Positions 17,088-26,051 are shown, counted from the first letter of the stretch. The stretch: 64,000 bases of DNA from Parabacteroides goldsteinii DSM 19448 = WAL 12034 (GCF_000969835.1 NZ_KQ033913.1:185714-249713), one strand, 5' to 3'. Numbers and translations are program-made. The notes: generated by a model from the letters alone, not told the origin.

Positions 17088-17110
17088 GACTGTTTTTGTT
17101 ATTACGGCAG

Positions 17111-17141
17111 CAAATATAGATATTCTCTGACAAACTGCAAA
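17111..17141 (-). promoter_or_regulatory. trp operon promoter
   Basis: On the minus strand the -7 box TATATTTG (17111-17118) has a TTTG (17138-17141) 19 bases upstream, matching the Bacteroides -33/-7 pattern. The leader ATG is 24 bases downstream. Confidence 0.75.
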
Positions 17142-17196
17142 TGATTTGCGGATTTTTTTTGAAAAATATTCGTTGTATCACTAATCATAAAAACCT

Positions 17197-17204
17197 TATC
17201 TTTG
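17197..17204 (+). promoter_or_regulatory. -7 box for the methyltransferase gene (near-leaderless)
   Basis: TATCTTTG matches TAnnTTTG perfectly and ends only 4 bases before the ATG at 17209. The transcript is therefore expected to have almost no 5' untranslated region. Confidence 0.6.
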
Positions 17205-17208
17205 CCGC

Positions 17209-18396
17209 ATGAAACAGACAGATGAATTCCGGAGATTTGTAAAAGAACATGCAGGCGATGATTTGACTCGTCTTCTGCTGAGTGCATCCCGTTATCCTTC
17301 AATCGATGTTCCTTTTGCAGTAGACCAGATTGCATCCCGGCGGCAGATTAAGGAAAAGCTGCCTCTATGGTATGCAAACGACGATTTGTTATTTCCTTCA
17401 AAGATATCGGCAGAGCAATGTTCATCTGAACAGACGGCTTCCTATAAACAGCGTTTGGTGAAGGAAGATGAAACCCTGTGCGACCTGACTGGTGGTCTGG
17501 GAATTGACAGTTATTACTTCTCCCGGAAAGTCCGCCAAGTAACTTATATAGAACGTTTCCCTGCTTATTGCGAGGCTGCCCGTAATAATTTTTCAGCATT
17601 GGGTGTCGACAATATAACGGTTATGGAAGGGGATAGCACAATGTTAATATCCCAACTGCCCCGAACCGATGTTTTTTATATTGACCCGGCCCGTCGCGGC
17701 GAAGGAAATAAACGGGTTTTTGCTTTGCAGGATTGTGAACCCGACCTGCCGGCCTTGTTGCCGGAACTCTTCCGCCATGCGCCGAAAGTGATTGCAAAGT
17801 TATCTCCTATGGCCGATATACGGTTGGCATTGGAGCTTTTACCCGGAACTGTGGAAGTCCATGTGTTGTCGGTAAAGAACGAATGTAAGGAACTGCTTTT
17901 TGTTGTGGAAAGAGATGCGTCCGTAACTTCTCCGGTTATTCATTGCATTAATTATACAGGCAATGGGGAGGAAGAATCTTTTATTTTTACTTTGCAGGAT
18001 GAGAGTCGGGAAGAGTTACATCTGTCCGGTCAGGTAAAAAACTATCTCTATGAACCCAATTCCTCATTGCTGAAAGCCGGTGCCTTTAAAAGTACCGCTA
18101 CCCGTTTCGGATTGGAAAAGTTGCATACGAGCAGCCATCTGTATACTTCTGATACAGGAGTAGCTGTTTTTCCGGGCAGGAGTTTTGTCGTAGAGGAGGT
18201 ATTCCCTTTTACCGGGAAACTCTGCAAAGGAATATCCGGACAAATACCCCGTGCAAATATCACTGTCCGTAATTTCCCTCTGTCCGTAGAAGAATTGCGT
18301 AAACGCACAAAGATCATGGATGGTGGAGATGTATATCTTTTTGCTACAATCCAGGCTGACAATAGTAAAATTTTGGTAAAATGTAGAAAGTTTTAG
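17209..18396 (+). CDS. Class I SAM-dependent methyltransferase with THUMP-like C-terminus
   Basis: 395 residues. The SAM-binding motif I is CDLTGGLGIDSYYFS (about 91-105), the acidic ribose-binding residue lies in TYIERFPAYCEAA, and the catalytic-type motif is VFYIDPARRGEGNKRVF. The C-terminal part (about 300-395) resembles the THUMP-like domain found in these Bacteroidota proteins. The likely substrate is RNA (guanine N2 methylation is the usual annotation), but this is not proven by the sequence. It is divergent from the trp operon, sharing about 110 bases of promoter region. The start at 17209 is supported by the promoter box just upstream. Confidence 0.8.
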   Translation: MKQTDEFRRFVKEHAGDDLTRLLLSASRYPSIDVPFAVDQIASRRQIKEKLPLWYANDDLLFPSKISAEQCSSEQTASYKQRLVKEDETLCDLTGGLGIDSYYFSRKVRQVTYIERFPAYCEAARNNFSALGVDNITVMEGDSTMLISQLPRTDVFYIDPARRGEGNKRVFALQDCEPDLPALLPELFRHAPKVIAKLSPMADIRLALELLPGTVEVHVLSVKNECKELLFVVERDASVTSPVIHCINYTGNGEEESFIFTLQDESREELHLSGQVKNYLYEPNSSLLKAGAFKSTATRFGLEKLHTSSHLYTSDTGVAVFPGRSFVVEEVFPFTGKLCKGISGQIPRANITVRNFPLSVEELRKRTKIMDGGDVYLFATIQADNSKILVKCRKF

Positions 18397-18439
18397 TATC
18401 ATCAGTATTTCAAATCCTTTGTTCTCCGGATTTTATCCC

Positions 18440-18447
18440 TATATTTG
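18440..18447 (+). promoter_or_regulatory. -7 box for doxX
   Basis: TATATTTG, 23 bases before the ATG of the DoxX-family gene. Confidence 0.6.
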
Positions 18448-18470
18448 CGGCGATAAATCAAATACATGAA

Positions 18471-18977
18471 ATGATACAAAAAGATTCTTACACTTCTGCG
18501 CAGTTGACCGCGATGGTTGTACTGCGATTATTCATTGGCTGGCATTTTGCCTACGAAGGACTGGTGAAGATCCTGAATCCCAAATGGACATCGCTTCCTT
18601 ACCTCCTCGATTCCAAAGGTTTTATGTCTGACTTTTTCGCCGGATTGGCTAGTGATCCGGCCATGATGAACATGGTTAATGCGCTGAACGAATGGGCGCT
18701 GTTGTTAATCGGTCTCGGACTGATTACCGGTGCTTTCAGCAAACTCTCTTCTATCGGGGCGATGATATTGCTTGCATTTTATTACCTTTCCCATCCTTCG
18801 TTTATCGGGGCACAATATATGATGCCGTTCGAAGGGTCTTATCTGTGGATAGACAAGAATCTGGTAGAGATGGCGGCGCTGGCTGTATTGCTGGTTTTTC
18901 CCACCTCTCATATTATCGGGCTGGACCGCTATCTGAAAAAAGCGATTCCCTTATTGTCTAAACTCAAATTAATGTAA
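18471..18977 (+). CDS. DoxX-family membrane protein
   Basis: 168 residues with four predicted membrane helices: VVLRLFIGWHFAYEG, ALLLIGLGLITGAF, AMILLAFYYLS, and a C-terminal VEMAALAVLLVFP. The N-terminal RLFIGWHFAYEGLVKI is typical of DoxX/quinol-oxidase-subunit-like proteins. The biochemical role in this group is not known. The stop is 4 bases before the Gfo/Idh/MocA gene, and this DoxX-oxidoreductase pairing suggests that the two work together in the envelope, possibly with DoxX as a membrane redox partner (inference). Confidence 0.85.
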   Translation: MIQKDSYTSAQLTAMVVLRLFIGWHFAYEGLVKILNPKWTSLPYLLDSKGFMSDFFAGLASDPAMMNMVNALNEWALLLIGLGLITGAFSKLSSIGAMILLAFYYLSHPSFIGAQYMMPFEGSYLWIDKNLVEMAALAVLLVFPTSHIIGLDRYLKKAIPLLSKLKLM

Positions 18978-18981
18978 TATC

Positions 18982-20631
18982 ATGGCAACAGAAAACAATA
19001 ATAATACTCCGAAAGAAAATCAGGGGCCTCAGTCTGAAGGACGTCGTAATGCCCTGAAGGCGTTGGCTACCATTCCGGTATTGGGGGCACTGGGTTATGG
19101 TGTCTACAAGAAACAGACGTACGACAAAAAGTCGAAAAGTCTGGGTAGTGCCTTTAAGTTTGATAAAGAACATTATATGATTCCTGCCCAGCCGGACGGG
19201 AAAAAGATTCGTATCGGAATGATCGGTTTCGGTATCCGCGGCAAGCAGCTGATGCGTGCAGCCGGTTTTGCCGAACCTTCCTGGATCGACGGCCTGATTG
19301 AAGGGGCGAAGAACGATAGCAAGGACAAGCGTTACGAGCAGTTCCAGGAGCAGGATGATTTGAATATCGAAGTAACCGGCGTATGCGATATCTTCGATGT
19401 GTATGGTGAAGCGGCTGTTTTGGCGGCATCCAATATTCATCGCGAAGGTTCGAACGGAAAGTTCGGTAAACGCCCGAAACGTTACAGAACATATAAAGAA
19501 TTGCTGGCGGCCGATGACATCGACGCAGTTATTATCGCTACTCCCGACCATTGGCACAGTACGATGGCGATGGAAGCAGCTAAAGCCGGAAAGCATGTCT
19601 ATGTGGAAAAACCGTTGTCGTGGACAGTTCCTGAGACTTATCAGGTGCGCCAGGTGGTAAAAGAAACCGGCATCGTTTTCCAGCTGGGGCATCAGGGACG
19701 TCAGACCGACAGTTATATCCGTGCCAAGGAGATCATCGACAAAGGCCTGATCGGCAAAGTATCGCTGATCGAAGTATGTACCAACCGTAACGACCCGAAC
19801 GGGGCGTGGGTATATCCGCTGATAGACGGCGCTTCTCCCGACACAATCGACTGGAAACAGTTCGAAGGACCGGAAGAACGCATCAAGGAATATACCGATT
19901 ATATGACAGCGAACAACCTGCAACGGTATATCGGTCCTGATCCCCGTGATAAATTCAGCCTGGAACGTTTCTTCCGCTGGCGTTGCTGGTGGGATTACAG
20001 TACCGGTTTGAGCGGTGACTTGCTGACACACGAGTACGATGCGATCAATCAGATATTCGGAGTGGGTATTCCTCATTCGGCTACTTCGTCGGGTGGTGTC
20101 TATTACTTCAAGGACGGACGTACGGTACCTGACGTCTTGCAGACTACTTTCGAGTTCCCCGACCGGGATATGACGATGTTGTACAGTGCGACATTGGCTA
20201 GCAACCGTCCGCGTGGAAAGGTCATTATGGGACATGATGCCCAGATGGAATTGTCCAATACGATTACGCTGAAGGCGGATCCGGCGTCCGAAATTTACAA
20301 GGAGAAGATGGACAAGGGGATCATCAAACCGAACGAACCGTTCTACACCTATGTGCCGGGACAGAATTCGGTGGATGCTATTACGTCGCCAACTGAATTA
20401 TATTTTGCCCAGCGCGGTTTGCTTTACACCTATGTAAGCGGTAAACGTTACGACACGACCCACCTGCATATTCGTGAATGGCTGGAATGTATCCGTCAGA
20501 ATAAACAGCCGAGCTGTAATATTGATGCCGCATTCCAGGAAGCGATGACTGCCCATATGGGAACACATGCTTATCTGGAAGGACGTACGATGTACTGGGA
20601 TAAAGAGAAAGAAGAAATTGTGAAAGGATAA
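18982..20631 (+). CDS. Gfo/Idh/MocA-family oxidoreductase with N-terminal export-type signal
   Basis: 549 residues, long for the family. A twin-arginine-like region GRRNALKALATIPVLGALGYG lies at about 21-41, followed by a Rossmann domain (KIRIGMIGFGIRGKQ) and the EKPL motif in HVYVEKPLSW. The segment RWRCWWDYSTGLSGDLLTHE is characteristic of the large exported Bacteroidota subgroup. Members oxidise or epimerise sugars or inositols with bound NAD(P). The substrate is unknown. It forms an operon with the DoxX gene (4-base gap) and is followed by a strong terminator. Confidence 0.88.
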   Translation: MATENNNNTPKENQGPQSEGRRNALKALATIPVLGALGYGVYKKQTYDKKSKSLGSAFKFDKEHYMIPAQPDGKKIRIGMIGFGIRGKQLMRAAGFAEPSWIDGLIEGAKNDSKDKRYEQFQEQDDLNIEVTGVCDIFDVYGEAAVLAASNIHREGSNGKFGKRPKRYRTYKELLAADDIDAVIIATPDHWHSTMAMEAAKAGKHVYVEKPLSWTVPETYQVRQVVKETGIVFQLGHQGRQTDSYIRAKEIIDKGLIGKVSLIEVCTNRNDPNGAWVYPLIDGASPDTIDWKQFEGPEERIKEYTDYMTANNLQRYIGPDPRDKFSLERFFRWRCWWDYSTGLSGDLLTHEYDAINQIFGVGIPHSATSSGGVYYFKDGRTVPDVLQTTFEFPDRDMTMLYSATLASNRPRGKVIMGHDAQMELSNTITLKADPASEIYKEKMDKGIIKPNEPFYTYVPGQNSVDAITSPTELYFAQRGLLYTYVSGKRYDTTHLHIREWLECIRQNKQPSCNIDAAFQEAMTAHMGTHAYLEGRTMYWDKEKEEIVKG

Positions 20632-20651
20632 TCGATACGGATTATATTATG

Positions 20652-20681
20652 GGGAGGGGGAATGAAAGTTCCCCCTTTTTT
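20652..20681 (+). terminator. Terminator after the oxidoreductase gene
   Basis: GGGGGAA (20656-20662) pairs with TTCCCCC (20669-20675), followed by six T. It overlaps by two bases the end of the convergent transporter gene. Confidence 0.9.
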
Positions 20682-22350
20682 ATGTAAATAACATAATGAT
20701 TAACTGTGCCGATATCACCCTGATAAACATGGATAAAGGATAGACCGTGGCATAGGCAACCGATGGTTCGTCGCCTTCGACCGTTGTATTGGCATAGGTC
20801 AGGGCCATGGGGTTTGCCATACTGCCGCAGAGCATCCCGACGTTGTGCGCATAGTCGAGTTTGAAGAACTGGGAAGCGATGAAACCGACAATCAGGACAG
20901 GGACAATCGTCAGCAGAAAACCTAGTCCGACCCATAAAGCCCCTTCCGCCCGGAATACGGTCTCGAAGAAATGGGCTCCTGAATCAATCCCAAGCCCGGC
21001 CAGATAGATGACGATACCTAATTGGCGTAGCATCAGGTTGGCACTCATGGTCGTATAAGTAGTCAGATGGAAACGTGGACCGAAAGCACCCATCAGGATA
21101 CCGACAATAATGGGGCCGCCGGCAATACCCAATTTGATTGGTGTAGTCATCCCCGGCAACATGATCGGCAGGGACCCCAGCAGAACCCCCAGTGAGATAC
21201 CGATAAATACCGCCAGCAGATTCGGGTTATCCAGGCGTTTGATCTCGTCGCCTAGTATTTTACCAACATTGTTGACTGCATTCTTTTCACCGACGATCGT
21301 CAGGCGGTCGCCAATCTGCAGATGGAGGGCCGAGTCGGCAACCAGGTCGATACCGGCACGGTTCACACGGGTGATATTGATGCCGTACAGGTTACGTAGT
21401 CGGAGCGAACCGAGCTTTACGCCGTTTACCCGGTTGCGGGTAACGACGATGCGGCGGGATATCAGTTGCGAGTCGATTGCATTCCAGTCGATATCTTCTT
21501 TGTTCCAGTCGACGTTTTCCTGTTCTCCGAAAAGCACTTTGATGGTTTCGACATCTGATTTATGGGAAATAATCAGCAGATGGTCGTCTTCATGCAGTAC
21601 GGTGTCGGAGGTAGGGATACTTACTTTTCCGTTACGCCACACGCGGGAAATCACAAAATGTTTCTCCGTCAGCTTCATAATATCTTTGATGCTTTTATCG
21701 TAGATAGCTGGGTTGCTGATATGGAATTCGGTGATGTTGGGTTTGGTATTATGTTTTTCTTTATCGTCCGCCAGGTTCTTGTCTCCGAACACTTTTTTCA
21801 GTAGGATAATAGCCAGGATAACCCCTACGACTCCCAAAGGATAGGCAACGGCACAAGCCAGTGCCATATCGGTCACTTCCTTGTAATCGGCCGGTTCTAC
21901 CTGTAATAAAGCCTGTTGCGCAGCACCCAGAGCCGGTGTGTTGGTAACGGCTCCGCAAAGCAGGCCGACCATATTCGGCAACGAAACACCGGTCGTCCAA
22001 TGGAAAGCAAGAGCCATGAGCAATCCCAGCAGGATGACACCCAATCCCATCATGTTCATGGCTACTCCGCCTTTCTTTAAAGAGGAGAAGAAACCCGGAC
22101 CGACCTGTAACCCTAAAGAGTAGACAAACAGAATCAGACCGAAGCTCTGTGCGAAGTTCAGCATGTCTTTATTGACAACTATCCCGAAATGTCCGGCCAG
22201 AATCCCGGCAAAGAACACGAAGGTGATACCCAGTGATATACCGAATATCTTCTGTCTTCCCAAGAATAATCCCACGGCCGAAACCAGCGAGATAACTATA
22301 ACAGCCTGCAACATCGTCGGCTCTAAAAAAGCTTCCTGCAACCAATTCAT
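20680..22350 (-). CDS. AspT/YidE-type antiporter with two TrkA-C domains
   Basis: 556 residues from ATG 22350 (MNWLQEAFLEPTML). The open frame runs 80 codons further upstream, but that part has no membrane or domain character. Two blocks of about five membrane helices, each with GLFLGRQKIFGISLG- or GPIIVGILMGAFGP-type repeats, flank two cytoplasmic TrkA-C-like domains (about 200-370; motifs DDHLLIISHKSDVE and GDRLTIVGEKNAV). The repeat SFGLILFVYSLGLQVGPGFF is typical of the AspT/YidE/YbjL family. AspT itself exchanges aspartate for alanine; the substrate here is unknown. It is a single-gene unit. Confidence 0.87.
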   Translation of the reverse strand: MNWLQEAFLEPTMLQAVIVISLVSAVGLFLGRQKIFGISLGITFVFFAGILAGHFGIVVNKDMLNFAQSFGLILFVYSLGLQVGPGFFSSLKKGGVAMNMMGLGVILLGLLMALAFHWTTGVSLPNMVGLLCGAVTNTPALGAAQQALLQVEPADYKEVTDMALACAVAYPLGVVGVILAIILLKKVFGDKNLADDKEKHNTKPNITEFHISNPAIYDKSIKDIMKLTEKHFVISRVWRNGKVSIPTSDTVLHEDDHLLIISHKSDVETIKVLFGEQENVDWNKEDIDWNAIDSQLISRRIVVTRNRVNGVKLGSLRLRNLYGINITRVNRAGIDLVADSALHLQIGDRLTIVGEKNAVNNVGKILGDEIKRLDNPNLLAVFIGISLGVLLGSLPIMLPGMTTPIKLGIAGGPIIVGILMGAFGPRFHLTTYTTMSANLMLRQLGIVIYLAGLGIDSGAHFFETVFRAEGALWVGLGFLLTIVPVLIVGFIASQFFKLDYAHNVGMLCGSMANPMALTYANTTVEGDEPSVAYATVYPLSMFIRVISAQLIIMLFT

Positions 22351-22420
22351 AAGAGAGTTTTTTGTTGAGACTGCAAAGATAGGGGTTAATTTTGAATTAC
22401 CGACTGTCAAGAACATGGAA

Positions 22421-22464
22421 GGCGCAGATTCATGTATTTTGTCAACATGAGTCTGCGCTTGTTT
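22421..22464. terminator. Hairpin with T-run between the AspT-like gene and PUL 1
   Basis: GCGCAGATTCATG pairs with CATGAGTCTGCGC (one mismatch) and is followed by TTGTTTTTTT on the plus strand. PUL 1 ends just to its right on the minus strand, so it probably closes that operon, although the T-run is on the opposite strand. Confidence 0.5.
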
Positions 22465-22477
22465 TTTTGTAACAACT

Positions 22478-23959
22478 TTATTTGATACGGATTTTTTGTA
22501 TGCTGATGTTTTGATTGTGAATGATTCTGGCAATGTACACTCCCGGGTGAAGTGAGTAGGTTTGTATTGTGTGCAAGTTGTGTCGATCAAAAAAGATCAT
22601 TTGTCCGGTAATACTATATAGAGATATACTGCTCTCTTCTGTCGATCCGGAAATATAGATATCTTCTCCCTGCCGAACGATCGTTGGATACAGTTGGACT
22701 GTTTCTTTCTGAGTCTTCCCAGTGGAAACGGGGGGCGTTATTATGACTGGTATGGCTCTGATTATGTCTCCTTCCCGATTACATACTTTGACAGTGATAT
22801 CACCGGGACTGGTTCCAGTCAAAACACCTTGCTGGTCGATGGTTGCACAACCTTGTCCGTTCTGTACGCCGAAGACAACTGATGGGCTGGCATGGGTTGG
22901 TGTGACGAATTCTCCAATCCTGAACTGATGTTTTGTTCCTAAAAGGAGTTCGGATATTGGGTTGAGTATCTCACAATCCAGAAGCCGTAAGTTTTGTTCT
23001 TTTACTGTTATATGTTTTATGAGAGCATTGAAATCTCCAGCATCAGATTTAATGTTGGAAAGTAAGATATTCCAGCAGCCAATTCTTTCGATCCGGGGAG
23101 AGACAACTTGGTTCGGAGGTGTTCTCTGGTGGAATAGGCAGGTCATTATACGGTTTTCCGGCTCATTATCAAAATTTATTGTGTGATAGTTTCCATAGAT
23201 GGGGATCATAGGTGTATGTAGTTCCGTTTTTCGGTTACTTTGTAAAGTAAATGTGAGATCATAAGCTGTTTCTTCATTCGGACAATAGGGAATCACAAGA
23301 TTACTGGAAGTACCTTTGATTGGAAAGGAAGTTCTTCCGGATTCATCAGCGGGGAAAAGATTTCCATCCCAGTCCCCGTCGTCAGCACGACATATTTTTA
23401 CATCGTCTATCCAGTATAGGGTATATGGGGCAGCTGTTGCAAACTGGAATGCCAGCTTGTATTTCCAGTCAGCCTTGTCAAGAGGTCCGGTGATAAAAGT
23501 ATATTCCCGGACTTCCGGAGTAACGGAAATACTCCCTTTTAACCGATCGTCATCATATTCACTTTTGAAAGATTCTGGTCTTATTTCAATTACAGGAGGT
23601 ATATAGTCGCCATGATCCGAACAGAATTCCAGTTTGAGTTGCTCTTTTCTGGAGCACATGGCTTTGAAACAGATCTTATATTTTGCATTTTTTTCCACAG
23701 GGAATAATACGTACAGCATGGCATCATGCGAATGGCTACCTGGTTGATCGACAGAGATTAGTGCAGAAGCAGAACCGGAAATCGGCGTATCTTTATCAAT
23801 ATAGTAATTAACGTTGATATTGGGTTCACAGGTTGTGTACCAATGTTTTAAACCTTCCTCAAAACAACTGTTGGCAATCAGGTTCCTCTTTATTTGCTGA
23901 GCACTACCAAAAGTAGAAATCAGTATTGTGAAACAGGTAAGCAGGATGGATATTCTCAT
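22478..23959 (-). CDS. Exported carbohydrate-binding-like protein with T9SS sorting domain
   Basis: 493 residues. A signal peptide (1-20, ending GSAQQ) is followed by a CBM-like beta-sandwich: NLIANSCFEEGLKHWY at the start and APYTLYWIDDVKICRADD at the end (about 26-190). A bacterial Ig-like stretch follows (QQGVLTGTSPGDITVKV, about 375-400). The last 75 residues form a type A T9SS C-terminal domain: VQLYPTIVRQGEDIYISG, ISLYSITGQMIF, LHPGVYIARI, SIQKIRIK. It should be secreted across the outer membrane and anchored there. It is the last gene of PUL 1, after GH2, so it may bind the same glycan. No catalytic domain is evident. Confidence 0.75.
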   Translation of the reverse strand: MRISILLTCFTILISTFGSAQQIKRNLIANSCFEEGLKHWYTTCEPNINVNYYIDKDTPISGSASALISVDQPGSHSHDAMLYVLFPVEKNAKYKICFKAMCSRKEQLKLEFCSDHGDYIPPVIEIRPESFKSEYDDDRLKGSISVTPEVREYTFITGPLDKADWKYKLAFQFATAAPYTLYWIDDVKICRADDGDWDGNLFPADESGRTSFPIKGTSSNLVIPYCPNEETAYDLTFTLQSNRKTELHTPMIPIYGNYHTINFDNEPENRIMTCLFHQRTPPNQVVSPRIERIGCWNILLSNIKSDAGDFNALIKHITVKEQNLRLLDCEILNPISELLLGTKHQFRIGEFVTPTHASPSVVFGVQNGQGCATIDQQGVLTGTSPGDITVKVCNREGDIIRAIPVIITPPVSTGKTQKETVQLYPTIVRQGEDIYISGSTEESSISLYSITGQMIFFDRHNLHTIQTYSLHPGVYIARIIHNQNISIQKIRIK

Positions 23960-23987
23960 AATGATATGGTTTAAAATGATTATCGTT

Positions 23988-24025
23988 GTTACGTTGCTTT
24001 TAGGTCAAATCAAAAGCAACGTAAC
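23988..24025 (-). promoter_or_regulatory. Intercistronic hairpin between GH2 and the T9SS-sorted gene
   Basis: Perfect 14-bp inverted repeat (GTTACGTTGCTTTT with AAAAGCAACGTAAC) between the two genes. No T-run follows on the minus strand, so mRNA processing or stability is more likely than full termination. Confidence 0.55.
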
Positions 24026-24048
24026 AAAATTCAGATTGATCCTTTAGA

Positions 24049-25971
24049 TTATTCCCCGAAATAATCCGAAATCTCCTTATTTACTTCAGTAAACTCTTTT
24101 TCATTGAATTTACGAGACTTACGGTCGAAAGTGACAAGTCCGTTACTTTCGCGGAACACATCTGTTGTCTGGCAATAAACAGCGGCTGAGGCACCTTTTC
24201 CGATCTCTGTTTTCAGCAGGTTCATAGCATTGATATATTTATTGGTCTGATCAATATATTCTTGTCTCAGTTTGGCCGGATCGTGAACTCCGGTCGGAGC
24301 ATACCAATCATGTCCGATGATCTGAAATCCGCATGGACCGTATTCACCGATCACGTTTACTTTATTAGGGTTGAACAGGCGGAGTTCCGGTCCCGGATAA
24401 TAATGTGTGTCGAGAACTTCTCCGGCATCAGCATAAAGGTTACCTCCCGAAGCGGCGTTGACGGTGCGGGAAGGATCGTACTTTTTAGTCCAGTCTGCAA
24501 TTGCTTTCGTACAAAACTGTCCCCAGGCTTCATTGAAAGGAACCCACATAACAATGGAAGGGTAGGAGTAAAGAAAGTCCATTATTTCTTTCCATTCTTT
24601 GCAGTAAGTCGCCATGTCCTCAGCCGGGAGGTTGACATCCCGTCCGTTGAAGTAATTCCAGGGAACCCATTCCGGAGATTTTTCCCCTTTGTCGTAGTCG
24701 CAACTCGGCATGTCTTGCCAGACCAGGATACCAATCCGGTCGCAGTGGGTGTACCAACGCGCAGGTTCGACTTTTACATGTTTGCGTATCATGTTGAAAC
24801 CTAATTCTTTGGTCTTTTTTATATCATAAACCAATGCTTCGTCACTTGGTGCAGTATAGAGACCGTCAGGCCACCAGCCCTGATCCAACGGACCGTTGTG
24901 GAAGATCATTTTGTTGTTCAGTTGCAGGCGCAGTAAACCTTGGGCATCCCGTCCGATGGATACCTTACGCATTGCGCAGTAGCTTTTTATCTGATCCACC
25001 TTTTTCCCGTTGTGATACAGTTCTATCTCCACGTCATACAAAAAGGGAGAATCGGGTGACCAGAGTTTGGGCGATGGAATGTTGATTTGGATAGATTGCC
25101 GGAAAGTAGCTTGGCTGGAGATGATATCAGTTGTGCTGAACGGTAACATTACTGCTTCATATTCTATTTGACCAGCGGTAACTGTTTGTTCGCAGACCAG
25201 GCTCTTTCCGTCTGATATCTTAAACGTTATGCGATCGGCTTCTGTTGTATTTTTACTTTCGATGTTGACATGTAATGTTTGGGTATCAATATCCGGTACC
25301 ATTTTCAGGTTCGTAATATGTTGATCGTTTACAGGTTCCAGCCATACTGTTTGCCATATTCCGGTTACAGGAGGATACCACCACATGCCTATTTCTACTT
25401 TTCCGTCATTACGTTGTTTTCCTTTGGGGATAAAAGCGCTGGATGTTGGGTCCCATACTCGTACGACCAGTTTCTGTTCACCAGACTTTTTCAGATAGGG
25501 AGTAATATCAAAAGAGAACGGAGTACTTCCGCCGGTGTGTCTTCCTATTTTTATATCGTTAAGGTAGACATCGGCTTGCCAGTCTACTGCTCCGAAATTG
25601 AGAAGTAGCTTTTTCCCTTTCCAGTCGGTTGGAACACTGAAAGTCCGATGGTACCAGAGGGATTTATCCGGACCGATCTCTTTCCCAACACCAGACAAAC
25701 TAGACTCGATAGCGAAAGGAACCAGTATTTTCCCATCGAAAGTGGCAGGGATGTTGTTCTCCTCTTTAGTGGATAAGGTATAATCCCATAATCCGTTCAG
25801 ATTTAGCCAGTTTTCCCGTTCCATGATAGGACGAGGATATTCGGGTAATACATGTTGAGGATCGAGATTTTCTCCCCAGGGGGTGATAATGTTATTGGTT
25901 GCCGGTTTCCATTGGGCTGATGCGATTAGGCTGCCACAGACCAGCAAGGCAGATAAATATATTTTTTTCAT
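24049..25971 (-). CDS. Secreted glycoside hydrolase family 2
   Basis: 640 residues with a signal peptide (1-19, ending IASAQ). The GH2 layout is a sugar-binding jelly roll (about 60-200, with VYLNDIKIGRHTGGSTPFSFDIT), an immunoglobulin-like domain (about 210-330), and a TIM barrel. The acid/base Glu is in VPFNEAWGQF and the likely nucleophile Glu in NVIGEYGPCG. The family contains beta-galactosidases, beta-glucuronidases and beta-mannosidases; the short form without extra C-terminal domains does not allow a choice. It lies between SusD and the T9SS-sorted protein in PUL 1 and is probably periplasmic. Confidence 0.88.
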   Translation of the reverse strand: MKKIYLSALLVCGSLIASAQWKPATNNIITPWGENLDPQHVLPEYPRPIMERENWLNLNGLWDYTLSTKEENNIPATFDGKILVPFAIESSLSGVGKEIGPDKSLWYHRTFSVPTDWKGKKLLLNFGAVDWQADVYLNDIKIGRHTGGSTPFSFDITPYLKKSGEQKLVVRVWDPTSSAFIPKGKQRNDGKVEIGMWWYPPVTGIWQTVWLEPVNDQHITNLKMVPDIDTQTLHVNIESKNTTEADRITFKISDGKSLVCEQTVTAGQIEYEAVMLPFSTTDIISSQATFRQSIQINIPSPKLWSPDSPFLYDVEIELYHNGKKVDQIKSYCAMRKVSIGRDAQGLLRLQLNNKMIFHNGPLDQGWWPDGLYTAPSDEALVYDIKKTKELGFNMIRKHVKVEPARWYTHCDRIGILVWQDMPSCDYDKGEKSPEWVPWNYFNGRDVNLPAEDMATYCKEWKEIMDFLYSYPSIVMWVPFNEAWGQFCTKAIADWTKKYDPSRTVNAASGGNLYADAGEVLDTHYYPGPELRLFNPNKVNVIGEYGPCGFQIIGHDWYAPTGVHDPAKLRQEYIDQTNKYINAMNLLKTEIGKGASAAVYCQTTDVFRESNGLVTFDRKSRKFNEKEFTEVNKEISDYFGE

Positions 25972-26009
25972 TTTGTATGTAGTTGAGAATTAAATTAATA
26001 ATAGATAGT

Positions 26010-26051
26010 ACAGAACAGCTTGTCGCTGTCTTTGCAGACGAGCTGTTCTGT
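26010..26051 (-). promoter_or_regulatory. Intercistronic hairpin between susD and GH2
   Basis: Perfect 11-bp inverted repeat (ACAGAACAGCT with AGCTGTTCTGT) plus inner GTC/GAC. In PULs such hairpins help keep SusC/SusD expression above that of downstream enzymes (inference). Confidence 0.55.

Noticed and set aside
18964..20235. Long minus-strand frame (423 codons) opposite the oxidoreductase gene
   Set aside because: It is the antisense shadow of a clearly conserved Gfo/Idh/MocA gene; its peptide is Cys/His/Arg-rich without domain motifs.
22351..22590. 80-codon N-terminal extension of the AspT-like transporter
   Set aside because: It has no signal or domain character and passes through a hairpin; the ATG at 22350 begins directly before the first membrane helix.
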